Shown one piece after another: positions 14,067 to 14,374 of a stretch of 14,374 nt of DNA. Every line of letters begins with the position of its first letter. Position 1 is the first letter of the stretch. The DNA is from Clostridiales bacterium UBA4644 (GTDB taxonomy: Bacteria > Bacillota > Clostridia > Oscillospirales > Butyricicoccaceae). A program made the translations under genes and the position numbers. Under the pieces are notes generated by a model, which searched no databases, was not told the origin of the DNA, and saw only the letters and a list, made by a program, of their open reading frames with translations. The stretch is taken from positions 1 to 14,374 of the forward strand of contig DHMK01000051.1 in assembly GCA_002405755.1 (NCBI GenBank). Direction: 5' to 3'.

Positions 14067-14374
14067 ATGGAGATACCAAAGATTCATGAGGGTGAATATC
14101 GTTTCTGCCTGATCATGTGGGAGCATGAACCAATTTCCGCCGCGCAGCTTGTAAGGCTGTGTCAGGAACAGTTGGGGTGGAAGCGAACCACGACTTATAC
14201 CGTTATCAAACGCCTTGGGGAACGCGGCGTACTGAAAAATGAAGATGGCATTGTGACCGCTCTTGTATCAAAGGATGAAGCGCAGGCGTGTGAGATTGAT
14301 GAACTGGTGGAAAAGAAGTTTGAAGGCTCTCTTCCTGCTTTTATCGCTGCCTTTACCAAACGGCAGGATTTATC
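14067..14374 (+). CDS. BlaI/MecI/CopY-family transcriptional repressor (3' end off the window)
   Basis: The 102 visible residues match the winged-helix repressor family that includes BlaI and MecI; full members have about 120-130 residues. Seen are a first helix EGEYRFCLIMWEHEPISAAQLV, then the recognition-helix stretch LGWKRTTTYTVIKRLGERG (36-54), the wing LKNEDGIVTALVSKDEA, and the start of the C-terminal dimerisation helices. AAGGAGG lies 8 nt before the ATG at 14067. The promoter carries two matching dyads, implying self-regulation. In this family a membrane metalloprotease of the BlaR1/M56 type often follows and inactivates the repressor; whether it does here is outside the window. Codon use and base composition are clearly less GC-rich than in sigK and upstream genes, in line with acquired DNA. 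Confidence 0.88.
   Translation, partial: MEIPKIHEGEYRFCLIMWEHEPISAAQLVRLCQEQLGWKRTTTYTVIKRLGERGVLKNEDGIVTALVSKDEAQACEIDELVEKKFEGSLPAFIAAFTKRQDL

Larger units (their letters stand above)
13930..14374 (+). mobile_element. Probable left end of an element inserted in sigK (continues beyond the window)
   Basis: Sequence homologous to sigK stops around 13929, inside a highly conserved codon stretch. What follows is unrelated and lower in GC, with different codon choice, and it carries a BlaI-type regulator gene. A perfect palindrome lies at the junction. No integrase, second junction or target duplication is in the window, so the class (skin-like, ICE, prophage, transposon) is open. The boundary could lie up to about 25 bp earlier, because codons from about 13906 (ATT TCA AGG ... 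GTA) are atypical of the gene. Confidence 0.5.

Overview
The window is a GC-rich chromosomal segment from an endospore-forming, anaerobic-type Firmicute, most likely class Clostridia and close to the Oscillospiraceae/Flavonifractor-like group. The evidence is a clostridial-style oligopeptide transporter, acetate kinase, the tRNA-Met cytidine acetate ligase TmcAL, LigA, the sporulation protein YunB and a sporulation sigma factor of the SigK type. The genus is an inference from protein style and composition; no rRNA is present.

Layout. (1) 1-5471, minus strand: an oppABCDF-type peptide ABC transporter operon read right to left (lipoprotein OppA, permeases OppB and OppC, ATPases OppD and OppF). 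OppF runs off the left edge. A strong hairpin separates oppA from oppB, and the B/C and D/F junctions are 1-nt stop/start overlaps. (2) 5472-6998: an AT-richer divergent intergenic region with one promoter for oppA and one facing right, then a 41-codon ORF that looks like a broken GNAT acetyltransferase start, then a sugar-nucleotidyltransferase-type gene. (3) 6999-7266: a dense array of hairpins, including a 28-bp palindromic repeat present twice, between two convergent genes. (4) 7267-9797: ackA (minus) and tmcAL (plus), divergent from a compact region in which the two predicted promoters overlap. (5) 9857-13146, minus strand: yunB - ligA - LUD-domain protein, with ligA and the LUD gene overlapping by 4 nt. 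(6) 13294-14374, plus strand: a pro-sigma-K-like gene whose reading frame leaves the family pattern inside the region 4.2 recognition helix. It is followed at once by lower-GC DNA with a BlaI/MecI-type repressor gene under a promoter carrying two matching dyads.

The most notable observation is at the right edge. The sigK-like gene matches its family up to the GISRSYVSR motif and then ends in 23 unrelated residues. The junction carries a perfect 15-bp palindrome, and a BlaI-family gene begins 65 bp after the stop. This looks like the left end of an element inserted in sigK, comparable in principle to the skin elements of Bacillus subtilis and Clostridioides difficile but at a different place in the gene. 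The right end is outside the window, so excision and element type cannot be judged here.

The genes do not form one pathway. Peptide uptake, acetate production (AckA), an acetate-consuming tRNA modification (TmcAL), DNA ligation and sporulation sit side by side. The ackA/tmcAL pairing and the yunB/sigK pairing are the functionally suggestive neighbourhoods.
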